64,000 bases of DNA from an uncultured Pelagibacteraceae bacterium (GTDB taxonomy: Bacteria > Pseudomonadota > Alphaproteobacteria > Pelagibacterales > Pelagibacteraceae). Below the pieces are notes generated by a model that worked only from the letters and a program-made list of their open reading frames with translations, had not been told where the DNA came from and searched no databases. Location of the stretch: positions 124,001-188,000 of the forward strand of contig CACMIH010000002.1 in assembly GCA_902613755.1 (NCBI GenBank), in the 5' to 3' direction. A program made the translations under genes and the position numbers. Shown one piece after another: positions 10,561 through 18,899 of the stretch (position 1 is its first letter; each line of letters starts with the position of its first letter).

Positions 10561-11398
10561 TTAAATTTATTACTTCATTAATTAAATTATGATCATGATT
10601 AATATTATCATCGTTTTTGCTTATAAGTGATAACTTAATTAAGTCAAAAATAGATAAAAAAGTTTCAATAATTTTTTCAATATTTGAAACATAAATTTTT
10701 CCAGACTTTTTATAATTTTCTATGTTTTGTTTATTTAAAATTTTATATCCTATTTTTCTATAAACTCTTCTAGCAACTAAAATAGAAAATCTAAAACTTA
10801 ATGGTATTTCTTTAATTGAGTAAAATGAGTTTTCATAAAATTGTTCTGAAAGCTTGATTGTTCTCTTTATTTCCTCAAAACTTTCATTGATATAAAATCT
10901 ATTATTTTTTTTATCTTCCATAACATCTCTAGAAATATTTGTTAATTGCATAGCAATCCCAAGATCAATAGCTGATTTTAAAGATTGTTTTTTTTTAACA
11001 TTCAATATTTTAGCCATCATCAATCCAACTGTTCCAGCCACTCTGTAGGAATATATTAGTAATTCTTTTTTTGAATTGAGTTTAACACTTTCTTTTATAT
11101 CAGAATTAATACCATCAAATAAATCGTCTACAATTTTAGTGGAAATACTAAATTCATTAATAAGATTCCACATATTTTTTATGACTGGATCACCATAATT
11201 TTTATTTGCAAAACCATTTCTAAATTTAATAAAATTATCTTTTTTTGCTTCAATCTTGTTTTCATTATCAGCAATATTATCTGCTTCTCTACAAAAATCA
11301 TAAAGCGCAGAGCATTTTTCATAGGTCTTTTTTGGTAAAAAAAAACCTGCCCAATTAAAAGATTTTGCGTAAATAGCTAAATAATTTTTGGTTAACAT
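10547..11398 (-). CDS. crtB: Phytoene synthase
   Basis: Condenses two geranylgeranyl diphosphates to phytoene. The 283-residue protein has both aspartate-rich motifs of trans-isoprenyl diphosphate synthases: YDFCREADNIADN near residue 33 and QLTNISRDVMEDKKNNRFY in the middle. The ATG overlaps the crtI stop by one base (TAATG), and its 3' end overlaps crtY by 14 bases, so the four carotenoid genes read as one unit. Its substrate needs a crtE-type synthase, which is not in this window. Confidence 0.96.
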   Translation of the reverse strand: MLTKNYLAIYAKSFNWAGFFLPKKTYEKCSALYDFCREADNIADNENKIEAKKDNFIKFRNGFANKNYGDPVIKNMWNLINEFSISTKIVDDLFDGINSDIKESVKLNSKKELLIYSYRVAGTVGLMMAKILNVKKKQSLKSAIDLGIAMQLTNISRDVMEDKKNNRFYINESFEEIKRTIKLSEQFYENSFYSIKEIPLSFRFSILVARRVYRKIGYKILNKQNIENYKKSGKIYVSNIEKIIETFLSIFDLIKLSLISKNDDNINHDHNLINEVINLNERI

Positions 11399-12858
11399 TA
11401 AAATAATTTATCTAAAACCTTCGCTGAAGAGAGAACACCTGGAACCCCAGCCCCTGGATGTGTACCCGCACCAACGAAGTACAAACCATCATATATTTCT
11501 GATTTATTATGAAATCTAAAGTATGCAGATTGTGTAAATTTAGGTTGAATTGAAAACCCTGATCCAAATTTTGTATTTAATTCCTTTTCAAAGTAATCAG
11601 GTGTTAGATAAAAATCCTCAATTATATTGTTCTTAAGATCTGGCATTAAGTCTTTTTCCATTTTTTCAATTACAAGATTTTTCATTTTTTCACCTTCAGT
11701 TTCCCAATTTATCTTTGACTGATTGTTGGGAACAGGCACTAACACATAAAAACAATCATTTCCCTCTGGGGCCATAGTTTTATCAGTTGCTGTAGGTCTG
11801 TGAAGATAATAGCTAATATCGTTATTTAATTTTTTCTTATCAAATATGTCATCAAGATGTTCTTTATACTTGTTTCCAAACTTTATTGTATGATGTTCAA
11901 CATTCTCATAAATTTTTTTTGTTCCAAAATAGTAAACAAATAAACCCATAGAATATTCCATTCGATTTTTTTTCCAATTAAACAACATCGAACTCTCGTT
12001 GCTTTTGCTTAACATTTTCTCATAAAATGCAGGCGGATCTGCATTACAAACAACATTATCTGCACCAATTTCATTTTCATTATTTAATTTTACACCACTT
12101 ATTTTATTTTTCTTTGTTATAATTTCCGTTACTTCACTGTTTTTTATTATTTCAATACCAACTTCATTCATTAACTTTTCAAAACCTTTAATTATATTTC
12201 CTGTTCCTCCAACTGAATAATGTATTCCCCACTTTTTTTCTAAATAAAGAATTAATCCATATATAGAAGTTGTAGTAAAAGGATTTCCCCCAACTAGTAA
12301 AGGATGCATGCTAAGCATTCTTCTTAATTTTTCATTTTTAATATAAGATGAAACAAGTGAGTAAACTGATTTATAACTTTTAAGTTTTAATAGAGCAGGT
12401 AATTGTTGCATCATTACAAAAGGCTTATCAAATGGCACATCTGCAAGTTCTAAAAAACCTTTATCAAATATCTTTTTTGTGAAATTAACTAATTTTTCAT
12501 ATCCTTTCACATCTTCTTTGCTAAGTTTCTCAATTTGGCCTTTCATCTCAATTTCGTCACCTGAATAGTTAAATTTAGTTTTGTCTTCAAAAATAAATTG
12601 GTACCAAACTTTAAGTGGGGTTAGTTCTATATAATTTTTTGGATCTTTATTGAATAACTCAAATAATTCATTAATTAAGTAGGGTGCAGTAATTACTGTT
12701 GGTCCAGCATCATATATAAATCCGTTTCTCTTAAAAACTCTTGCTCTACCACCTAGGTCTGGATGTTTTTCTATTAATTTTACTTTATGTCCTTTTGCCT
12801 TAAGTCTGAGCGCTGCTGCGATACCACCAAATCCTGATCCAATGACTATAGAGTTCAT
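11398..12858 (-). CDS. crtI: Phytoene desaturase (CrtI type)
   Basis: FAD enzyme that converts phytoene to lycopene in four desaturations. The 486-residue protein begins with the FAD-binding motif VIGSGFGGIAAALRLKAKG, followed by DLGGRARVFKRNGFIYDAGP, and ends with the family hallmark FVGAGTHPGAGVPGVLSSAK. It is the first carotenoid gene of the run and starts only 39 bases after the stop of atpF. That gap contains a weak possible promoter (TATAAA at 12867-12872 on the minus strand), so transcription may be partly independent of the ATP synthase genes. Confidence 0.97.
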   Translation of the reverse strand: MNSIVIGSGFGGIAAALRLKAKGHKVKLIEKHPDLGGRARVFKRNGFIYDAGPTVITAPYLINELFELFNKDPKNYIELTPLKVWYQFIFEDKTKFNYSGDEIEMKGQIEKLSKEDVKGYEKLVNFTKKIFDKGFLELADVPFDKPFVMMQQLPALLKLKSYKSVYSLVSSYIKNEKLRRMLSMHPLLVGGNPFTTTSIYGLILYLEKKWGIHYSVGGTGNIIKGFEKLMNEVGIEIIKNSEVTEIITKKNKISGVKLNNENEIGADNVVCNADPPAFYEKMLSKSNESSMLFNWKKNRMEYSMGLFVYYFGTKKIYENVEHHTIKFGNKYKEHLDDIFDKKKLNNDISYYLHRPTATDKTMAPEGNDCFYVLVPVPNNQSKINWETEGEKMKNLVIEKMEKDLMPDLKNNIIEDFYLTPDYFEKELNTKFGSGFSIQPKFTQSAYFRFHNKSEIYDGLYFVGAGTHPGAGVPGVLSSAKVLDKLF

Positions 12859-12897
12859 TTTAATAATTTATAGCTTTTTTGAAAAATTGTAAGTGTA

Positions 12898-13395
12898 TTA
12901 TGAGTTAATTTTTTTTAACTCTGCTTTAGTTTCATCTAAATTTTTTTGAAACACAGCGTCTAATTTTGACTTGTCTACAGATGTAGTTATTATTTTTTTA
13001 ACTGAGTCCACGGCAATCTTTATTGATGCGTCCTTAATTTCTTTTAAAGCCGCTTCTTTCATCTGACTTATTTTATTTTCAGCTAAATTTTTTTTAATTT
13101 CTGATGATTTGTGAAACTTATCATTCATCTCAATTATTAATCTATCTGCATCTTTTTTGGCGTTCTCAAGAATTTCGTTGCTAACAGACTGAGCTGTATC
13201 TAATTTTTTTTGTGAGTTATCTAATAGTGTTTTTGCCTCGGTTCTTAATTTTTCACTTTCATCAATTTCATTTTTAATGTCAGATATCATTTTATCTAAC
13301 ATTTCAGAAATTTTTTGAGGAACTTTAAGGTAAATTAACGCTCCAAAAAAAATAATAAATGATACGGCTACCCAAAATGTTGCATCAATTGCCAT
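12898..13395 (-). CDS. atpF: F0 ATP synthase subunit b
   Basis: Peripheral-stalk subunit that links F0 to F1. The 165-residue protein has one N-terminal membrane span (about residues 6-26) and a long charged coiled coil. I chose the ATG at 13395 (MAIDATFWVAVSF) because a GGAG lies nine bases upstream. An earlier in-frame ATG at 13410 and a still longer open frame lack this support. The start lies 11 bases inside the end of the b' gene. It is the last F0 gene before crtI. Confidence 0.93.
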   Translation of the reverse strand: MAIDATFWVAVSFIIFFGALIYLKVPQKISEMLDKMISDIKNEIDESEKLRTEAKTLLDNSQKKLDTAQSVSNEILENAKKDADRLIIEMNDKFHKSSEIKKNLAENKISQMKEAALKEIKDASIKIAVDSVKKIITTSVDKSKLDAVFQKNLDETKAELKKINS

Positions 13396-13975
13396 AGTAT
13401 TTATCTCCATTTCTTTTAGATAGATCGTTAACAATTGCAGATATACTACTATTATTTACATCAGCTCCAATTAGTTTTTGCAACAACTCAGATGAAGTCT
13501 CAATAGCAATTTTATTTATTTTATCTGACGCATTTTTTCTTAATGCATCTATTTCCTTTTCAGCCTCAGCAATTTCATTATCAATTTGCTTATCAAGAAC
13601 TTCTCTTTTTGCACTAATGTCTTTTAGTGCTTTTTCTCTTGCTTGATTGAAAATGCTATTAGCCTCAAGTTTGCTTTTAGATATAATTTCATCGTATTCT
13701 TTTAGTTTTGTATCACTATCTTCTCTTTGTTTCTCAGCAGCCTCAATATTTTCTAATATTTGAGATTTCCTCGATTCTAAGTTGTTACTAATTTTTGGTA
13801 GTATTAGTTTAGATAAAACTAAATACATAATACCAAAAGTAAGTATTAGCCAAAAAATTTGAGAAACCCAAAACTCTGGATTTAATTGAGGCATACCTCC
13901 GCTTTCAGCTGCAAAAGCTTCTTTAATAAAAAAGAAGCTTAAAAATATTGACTGAAAATATATTTTTTTAACCAT
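13385..13975 (-). CDS. F0 ATP synthase subunit b'
   Basis: Second, diverged b-type stalk subunit, as found in alphaproteobacteria and photosynthetic bacteria that use a b/b' heterodimer. The 196-residue protein starts at the ATG at 13975, four bases after the atpE stop. The N-terminus looks like a cleavable signal peptide (hydrophobic stretch followed by EAFAAES) in front of a second hydrophobic helix beginning EFWVSQIFWLILTFG, which is the membrane anchor of the family. A long charged coiled coil follows. The order c, b', b is typical. Confidence 0.93.
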   Translation of the reverse strand: MVKKIYFQSIFLSFFFIKEAFAAESGGMPQLNPEFWVSQIFWLILTFGIMYLVLSKLILPKISNNLESRKSQILENIEAAEKQREDSDTKLKEYDEIISKSKLEANSIFNQAREKALKDISAKREVLDKQIDNEIAEAEKEIDALRKNASDKINKIAIETSSELLQKLIGADVNNSSISAIVNDLSKRNGDKYYGN

Positions 13976-13979
13976 CAAT

Positions 13980-14207
13980 TTAAAACGCAAAAAGAATGAT
14001 TAACGCAACAACTAATCCAAATAATCCTGTAGCTTCTGCAAGTGCGAAACCTAAAAGCAAGTTAGGAAATTGCTTTTGTGCTGCAGATGGATTTCTCATT
14101 GCACCAGACAAATAATTTCCAAAAATTATTCCGATACCGACACCGGCTCCAGCTAAAGCAATTGCCGCTAAACCTGCTCCGATCATTTTTGCTGCTTCTA
14201 ATTCCAT
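13980..14207 (-). CDS. atpE: F0 ATP synthase subunit c
   Basis: Proteolipid that forms the rotor ring. It is 75 residues long with two membrane helices joined by the polar loop RNPSAAQKQ. The ion-binding carboxylate is E58 in ALAEATGLFG. The residue after it is alanine, not the serine of Na+-dependent rings, which suggests proton coupling. A strong ribosome-binding site precedes the start, as expected for a subunit needed in about ten copies. Confidence 0.98.
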   Translation of the reverse strand: MELEAAKMIGAGLAAIALAGAGVGIGIIFGNYLSGAMRNPSAAQKQFPNLLLGFALAEATGLFGLVVALIILFAF

Positions 14208-14212
14208 TATAT

Positions 14213-14219
14213 CCTCCTC
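14213..14219 (-). promoter_or_regulatory. Strong Shine-Dalgarno site of atpE
   Basis: The minus strand reads GAGGAGG five bases before the atpE start codon. This is one of the best matches to the anti-Shine-Dalgarno sequence in the window, where most genes have weak or no such site. It fits the high copy number of subunit c relative to its operon neighbours. Confidence 0.8.
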
Positions 14220-14224
14220 TGTTA

Positions 14225-14959
14225 TTAATGGTGTAAATTTAATGCATCATTTAAATAGATGCAGGTTAAGATTGCAAAAACGTAAGCTTGAAGAAAAGCA
14301 ACTAAGATCTCCAAACCTGTTAGCGCAACCGAAAAACTTAGTGGAAGCCACCCACCAACTATTCCAAGACTAATTACAAAGCCTCCGAAAACTTTCATCA
14401 TTGTATGACCAGCCATCATATTAGCAAATAATCTAACTGATAAACTTATAGGTCTACTCAAATAAGAAATAATTTCTATAACTACGATCAAAGGAAGCAG
14501 TACTGCAGGTACTCCACTTGGAATAAATAATTTTAAATATCCAAATCCATGCTTAATAAACCCAATCACAGTCACTCCAATAAATATAAATGCTGCAAGC
14601 ACAAATGTTACAATGATATGGCTCGTCACAGTGAAAGTATAAGGTATCATTCCAAACATGTTGCAAAATAAAACAAACATAAATAGAGAAAATATAAATG
14701 CAAAGTATGGTTTAGCTTTTGACCCAGCTGTATCGCTAATCATTTTGGATACAAAGGTATAGCTAAGTTCTGCTAATAATTGAATTTTGTTTGGTAGTAT
14801 TGAATTTTTTTTTGACCCTAAATTAAAGACTAGTAAAATAGATACAGTGCTTAAAATCATAAACAAACTTGCGTTCGTAAAGGATATGTCAAATGCTCCA
14901 ACTTTAATTTCTGGTCCAATTCTATAAACGTCGAATTGGGACATAGGATTTGCTGCCAT
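14225..14959 (-). CDS. atpB: F0 ATP synthase subunit a
   Basis: Membrane stator that carries the two proton half-channels. The 244-residue protein has about six spans and the essential arginine in SVRLFANMMAGHTMMKV. The segment NMFGMIPYTFTVTSHI is also typical. It lies between atpI and atpE, with 17 bases before atpE. Length and order fit the alphaproteobacterial F0 operon, which is separate from F1; no F1 gene occurs in the window. Confidence 0.97.
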   Translation of the reverse strand: MAANPMSQFDVYRIGPEIKVGAFDISFTNASLFMILSTVSILLVFNLGSKKNSILPNKIQLLAELSYTFVSKMISDTAGSKAKPYFAFIFSLFMFVLFCNMFGMIPYTFTVTSHIIVTFVLAAFIFIGVTVIGFIKHGFGYLKLFIPSGVPAVLLPLIVVIEIISYLSRPISLSVRLFANMMAGHTMMKVFGGFVISLGIVGGWLPLSFSVALTGLEILVAFLQAYVFAILTCIYLNDALNLHH

Positions 14960-14968
14960 AATACTTAT

Positions 14969-15244
14969 TTATTTTTGCATTTTTTTCGCAGATCTAATCA
15001 CATTGGTTATTCCAGCAACTACACCAACAAAAAAAAATATTAATATAAACCAAGGTTTAGTACCAAAGGTCTTGTCAAAAATAAACCCAATAATTGTCCC
15101 CACAGCCACTGCAGAAACTAGTTCTGTACTCAATTTGAATGCAGTTCCTATTGGTGAGGGGTCATTCTTCTTATTGTAGAGCTTTTTCTTTGAAATTTTG
15201 CTTTTTGCAATCTCTAAGCGAGTTTTGAAAGGGTCTTTTGGCAT
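14969..15244 (-). CDS. atpI: AtpI-family F0 assembly protein
   Basis: Small membrane protein of 91 residues at the head of the F0 genes. A lysine-rich N-terminus is followed by two hydrophobic helices (about residues 39-55 and 65-84) and a basic tail. This is the layout of AtpI, thought to help assemble the c-ring or handle Mg2+. Its position directly before atpB supports the call. It starts nine bases after the smc stop. Confidence 0.88.
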   Translation of the reverse strand: MPKDPFKTRLEIAKSKISKKKLYNKKNDPSPIGTAFKLSTELVSAVAVGTIIGFIFDKTFGTKPWFILIFFFVGVVAGITNVIRSAKKMQK

Positions 15245-15253
15245 TTATATAGC

Positions 15254-17827
15254 TTATGCAACCATACTCTCTGCTTTTTGTAAATCAACAGCCACAAGCT
15301 GACTAATTCCTTTTTGAGGCATAGTCACCCCATATAGTCTGTTCATTTTTGACATAGTTAAAGCATGATGAGTTACAATTATGAATTTGGTGTTGGTTAT
15401 TTTAATTAGTTCCTCAAGTAGATCACAAAATCTTGTAACGTTAGCATCGTCTAGAGGTGCATCAACCTCATCTAATACACAAATAGGCGAGGGGTTTGTT
15501 AAAAATACTGCAAAGATTAAAGAGAGGGCAGTCAATGCTTGTTCGCCCCCAGATAACAAAGTTATAGACTGAAGTCTTTTTCCTGGAGGACTTACCAACA
15601 TTTCTAAACCTGCCTCAAGTGGATCATCAGAGTCCACCAATTCTAGTTTGGCATTTCCTCCATTGAAAAGTTTTGTATAAACTTCATTAAATTTTCTATT
15701 AACTTTTTCAAAAGCTTCTATTAATCTCTCTCTACCTTTTTGATTAAGTTCATTAATACTATCTTTCAGTTTAACGATAGCAGTAACAAGATCAGCACGA
15801 TCTTGTTCCATTTTTTTTATTTCTTCTTCATATTTACTTGTTTCTTCATCTGCCTTTAAATTTACAGATCCTAACTTTTCTCTTTCTTGTTTTTTCTTAT
15901 CTAAAGCATCTTCTTGATCAACTGGATTTGGAAGTTCTTCTAGTCCATTTAAATTTGAATTTTCTAAAATATTATCTTCATTTAAATTTAGCTCAGATCT
16001 AATTCTATCGAGCAGATCGCTTTTTCTTTTTTGAAGACCTTCTATTGTGGCTCCTGAGCTTGCTTTTCTTTCTCTAATTTGAATTGATTGCTCTTGTATT
16101 TCATTTAATTGTGCTCTTAACATTTCAATTTTCTGATCTGTTTCATCTATAATCGCTTCATTATCAATTTTTTCTTTATCTGAAATTCTTAAATTTTCTG
16201 AAATTTGACCTTTTCTCTCTGCTTGTACTCTAGGTTGGTTTTCTAAATCACTTAATTGTTTTGATAATTTTTCTTTTCTTTGTGTAAGTTCATTAACCAT
16301 TTTTTCTGAGTTAGTTAATAAATTTTTCCAACTTTCAATTTCTGTTTCAATAGTTTTAATTCTCTCATTTCTTTTTAGAGACTCATTTTTAATTGATTGG
16401 TTTTTGCTATATGCATCAGCATATTTTTCTTGGAGAAATTTTATATTTTTTGATTTTTCACTAACTCCTAATAATTCACTTCTAGATCTCTCATTTTTTA
16501 AATCATTTAAAAAACTATCGAGCTCCATATTACATCTATCTAGAAGTGTTACTGCTTGATTTATTTCATTACTATCTATTAATTCTTTTACCCTTGATAT
16601 AGTATTTTTTACATTTCTTATTGGGCCAACACTGATATTTACAGTTTCTTCAGCCAAATTGTTTACAACTTCATCAACAGCTTTTTGTTCTTCTTTAAGT
16701 TTATTTTTTGCACTTTCTAACTCTTCATTAGATAATTTTTCTGTTTCAAAATACTTCGAGTCTGTCTCAATTAATTCAGTTTTTTCTTCTTTCAATCTTT
16801 TTTCATTTGAGTTAGCGTCTATAATAATCCCTTTTTCTCTAGTGATATCATCATCAAGTGTTTGAATTGATTTTTTTATGCTTTCTATCTCATCTTGAAT
16901 TCTTGTGTTTTCTTCATCTAAGCTTTGAAGTTCTAAATTAAGTCTTTGTATCCTTGACAAATTTTCTATGTTTTTTTCTCTCAATGGATTTACTTTATCT
17001 GTAAAAGTTTTAATTGAATTTTCTAATTCAGATATTTTGTTATTAAATCCTTCTACTTCTCCTTCTGCCTCAGTATTAATTTCATTTTCTATTCTAATTT
17101 CTTTGTCTATTTCTAATAATTTTAAATAATACAAACCTGCTTCAATTTTTTTAATTTGATCTGAAATTAGTTTGTATTTTGTTGCCTCTTCAGCTTGTTT
17201 TTGAAGATTTGCTAATTGTTTTTCTTGTTGTCTTCTTAGTTCATCTGCTCTTTTTAAGTTATTCTCAGCTGCACCCAATCTTAATTCAGCCTCATGTCTT
17301 CTAACATGTAGACCAGATATTCCTGCAGCTTCCTCTAAAATGGCCCTTCTATCTGTTGGTTTCGCAGTTACTAATGCACCTATTCTTCCTTGGCTAATCA
17401 TAGATGGAGAGTGTGCACCAGTCGAAAGATCTGCAAAAAACATTTGAGCATCTCTTGCTCTTACCTCTTTATCATTTATGTAAAATTTAGATCCTTTATC
17501 TTTTTCTATTTTTCTTCTAACTTGTATTTGCTCTGTTTCACGATATTGAATAGGACCTTCTTTATCTTTGTTTTCAACTTCAATTGAAACTTCTGCAATA
17601 TTTTTTGATGCTTTATTAGATGTTCCTGAAAATATAACATCCTCCATACCAGATCCACGCATACTTTTTGCAGAGGTCTCTCCCATTACCCATCTTAAAG
17701 ATTCTACAATGTTAGATTTGCCACAGCCGTTAGGACCCACTATACCTGTGAGACCATCTTCAATTAAGAAGTTGGTTTTTTCTGCAAAAGATTTAAATCC
17801 ATTTAATTGGATTTTTTTAAACTCCAT
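15254..17827 (-). CDS. smc: Short SMC chromosome-organisation ATPase without a recognisable hinge
   Basis: Structural-maintenance-of-chromosomes ATPase. The N-terminal head is canonical: FKSFAEKTNF, Walker A GPNGCGKSN at residues 31-39, and the SQGRIGALV segment. The C-terminal head has the ABC signature LLSGGEQALTA near residue 757 and Walker B with the D-loop, ICVLDEVDAPLDDAN, shortly after. Total length is only 857 residues against about 1150 usual. Two coiled-coil arms of about 220 residues flank a middle segment (about 390-460) where I see no hinge domain and none of the glycine-rich hinge motifs. Both heads are intact, so this is not a frameshift. It lies between a DsbA-like gene and atpI; scpA and scpB are not in the window. 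Confidence 0.93.
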   Translation of the reverse strand: MEFKKIQLNGFKSFAEKTNFLIEDGLTGIVGPNGCGKSNIVESLRWVMGETSAKSMRGSGMEDVIFSGTSNKASKNIAEVSIEVENKDKEGPIQYRETEQIQVRRKIEKDKGSKFYINDKEVRARDAQMFFADLSTGAHSPSMISQGRIGALVTAKPTDRRAILEEAAGISGLHVRRHEAELRLGAAENNLKRADELRRQQEKQLANLQKQAEEATKYKLISDQIKKIEAGLYYLKLLEIDKEIRIENEINTEAEGEVEGFNNKISELENSIKTFTDKVNPLREKNIENLSRIQRLNLELQSLDEENTRIQDEIESIKKSIQTLDDDITREKGIIIDANSNEKRLKEEKTELIETDSKYFETEKLSNEELESAKNKLKEEQKAVDEVVNNLAEETVNISVGPIRNVKNTISRVKELIDSNEINQAVTLLDRCNMELDSFLNDLKNERSRSELLGVSEKSKNIKFLQEKYADAYSKNQSIKNESLKRNERIKTIETEIESWKNLLTNSEKMVNELTQRKEKLSKQLSDLENQPRVQAERKGQISENLRISDKEKIDNEAIIDETDQKIEMLRAQLNEIQEQSIQIRERKASSGATIEGLQKRKSDLLDRIRSELNLNEDNILENSNLNGLEELPNPVDQEDALDKKKQEREKLGSVNLKADEETSKYEEEIKKMEQDRADLVTAIVKLKDSINELNQKGRERLIEAFEKVNRKFNEVYTKLFNGGNAKLELVDSDDPLEAGLEMLVSPPGKRLQSITLLSGGEQALTALSLIFAVFLTNPSPICVLDEVDAPLDDANVTRFCDLLEELIKITNTKFIIVTHHALTMSKMNRLYGVTMPQKGISQLVAVDLQKAESMVA

Positions 17828-17835
17828 GCACTAAC

Positions 17836-18414
17836 TTATATCAGTTTTTCTAATGCTTTTTTCAAATTTTTATAAGTTAGAGCTTTTTCAAATTTTTTGT
17901 TGTTGATAATTATCGTAGGAGTTGAGCTCACTTTGAAGTTTTTAGTACCATCGATTCGATCATTTAAAACAAAATCCTCAATTTCTTTGTTGTTTACACA
18001 AGAATCGAAATCAATACTAAAACCTTCATTTTTCAAAAATTTTTGGAGATTTTTATTTGCCTCCTGTATCGAACTTCCTTTGACCCATTTCTGTTGATTT
18101 GCGTATAAGCTTTCCAAAATATCAGAGTTTCCATCATTTTTACATTGAGCAACTTTTGATGCATTGAAGGCTGCAATATCTAATGGAAAATGTCTAAATT
18201 CAATTTTAGCGATTCCAGTATCAAGAAATTCTTTTTTAAGTTCAGGGAAAACATTTTTGTGAAAATTAGCACAATGACTACAAGTTAATGACTCAAAAGC
18301 AATAATAGTTATTTTTGCATCTTTACTACCAACAGTTATCCTTTTAATTTCTTCAGCCTGTACATTTAAGACTGTAGTAAAAAGTATTAATAATAAGAAT
18401 ATAGTTTTTTTCAT
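17836..18414 (-). CDS. Secreted DsbA-like thiol oxidoreductase
   Basis: Thioredoxin-fold protein of 192 residues with a signal peptide (MKKTIFLLLILFTTVLNVQA). The active site is LTCSHCANFH (CxxC with SH between), and the cis-proline loop is SSTPTIII. This matches COG1651-type periplasmic DsbA proteins, which form disulfides or act in oxidase assembly. Two further cysteines (AQCKND and DSCVNN) could form a structural disulfide. Its start overlaps the end of the upstream DciA-like gene by four bases (ATGA). Confidence 0.88.
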   Translation of the reverse strand: MKKTIFLLLILFTTVLNVQAEEIKRITVGSKDAKITIIAFESLTCSHCANFHKNVFPELKKEFLDTGIAKIEFRHFPLDIAAFNASKVAQCKNDGNSDILESLYANQQKWVKGSSIQEANKNLQKFLKNEGFSIDFDSCVNNKEIEDFVLNDRIDGTKNFKVSSTPTIIINNKKFEKALTYKNLKKALEKLI

Positions 18415-18899
18415 TTCTCTTTAAAAACCCTGGTTAACTCTGCTAATGATTTTTTAATTTTTTCGTTTTTAACATCTTTAATTTTATTTTGATATTTACT
18501 AATTGCCACATTTTTAACTTTTGTATCACTCGAGCCCGTCATTTCATGTTCATCATCAAAACTTATAAATTTAAGCTTTTCAACAACGGAATAGCCAAAA
18601 AAGTTATTCATTTTATTTAAAATATCTTTCTTCGAATATTCTACGTCAACTTCATGTCCTCGCTTAACCATAACCACTAAGGTGCTAACACCAAATTTAT
18701 TTGAGTTTTTAAATGTTTTTGGATAGCAAATTTTAAATAATTCACTTCCAACTAAATATTTCCAATTGCTCAGTGTTTCTGAATATACATGACCTTTTTT
18801 ATTAATTATTTTTTTGACATTTTTTGGCAAAGTGTCTTTGAAAGATCTTAATCCTTGAATGCTAGCGTTTCTCTGCTTAGTATTATTTTTAGATTGCAT
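18411..18899 (-). CDS. DUF721/DciA-like protein
   Basis: A 162-residue protein with the DUF721 core: SNWKYLVGSELFKICYPKTF followed by TLVVMVKRGHEVDVEY, which resembles a KH-like nucleic-acid-binding fold. The family includes DciA, which loads the replicative helicase in most bacteria that lack DnaC. The assignment to a helicase-loading role is by family only. It is the first gene of the 12.7-kb minus-strand array. Its start codon touches that of mutY on the other strand with no base between. Confidence 0.8.
   Translation of the reverse strand: MQSKNNTKQRNASIQGLRSFKDTLPKNVKKIINKKGHVYSETLSNWKYLVGSELFKICYPKTFKNSNKFGVSTLVVMVKRGHEVDVEYSKKDILNKMNNFFGYSVVEKLKFISFDDEHEMTGSSDTKVKNVAISKYQNKIKDVKNEKIKKSLAELTRVFKEK

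Noticed and set aside
15254-17827. The short SMC as a frameshifted or truncated pseudogene
   Set aside because: The frame is open from a normal start to a normal C-terminus with all ATPase motifs, and both arms are balanced around the centre.
18855-18899. Longer mutY start at 18855
   Set aside because: It would overlap the DciA-like gene by 45 bases and add residues not typical of MutY; the ATG at 18900 gives the normal N-terminus.
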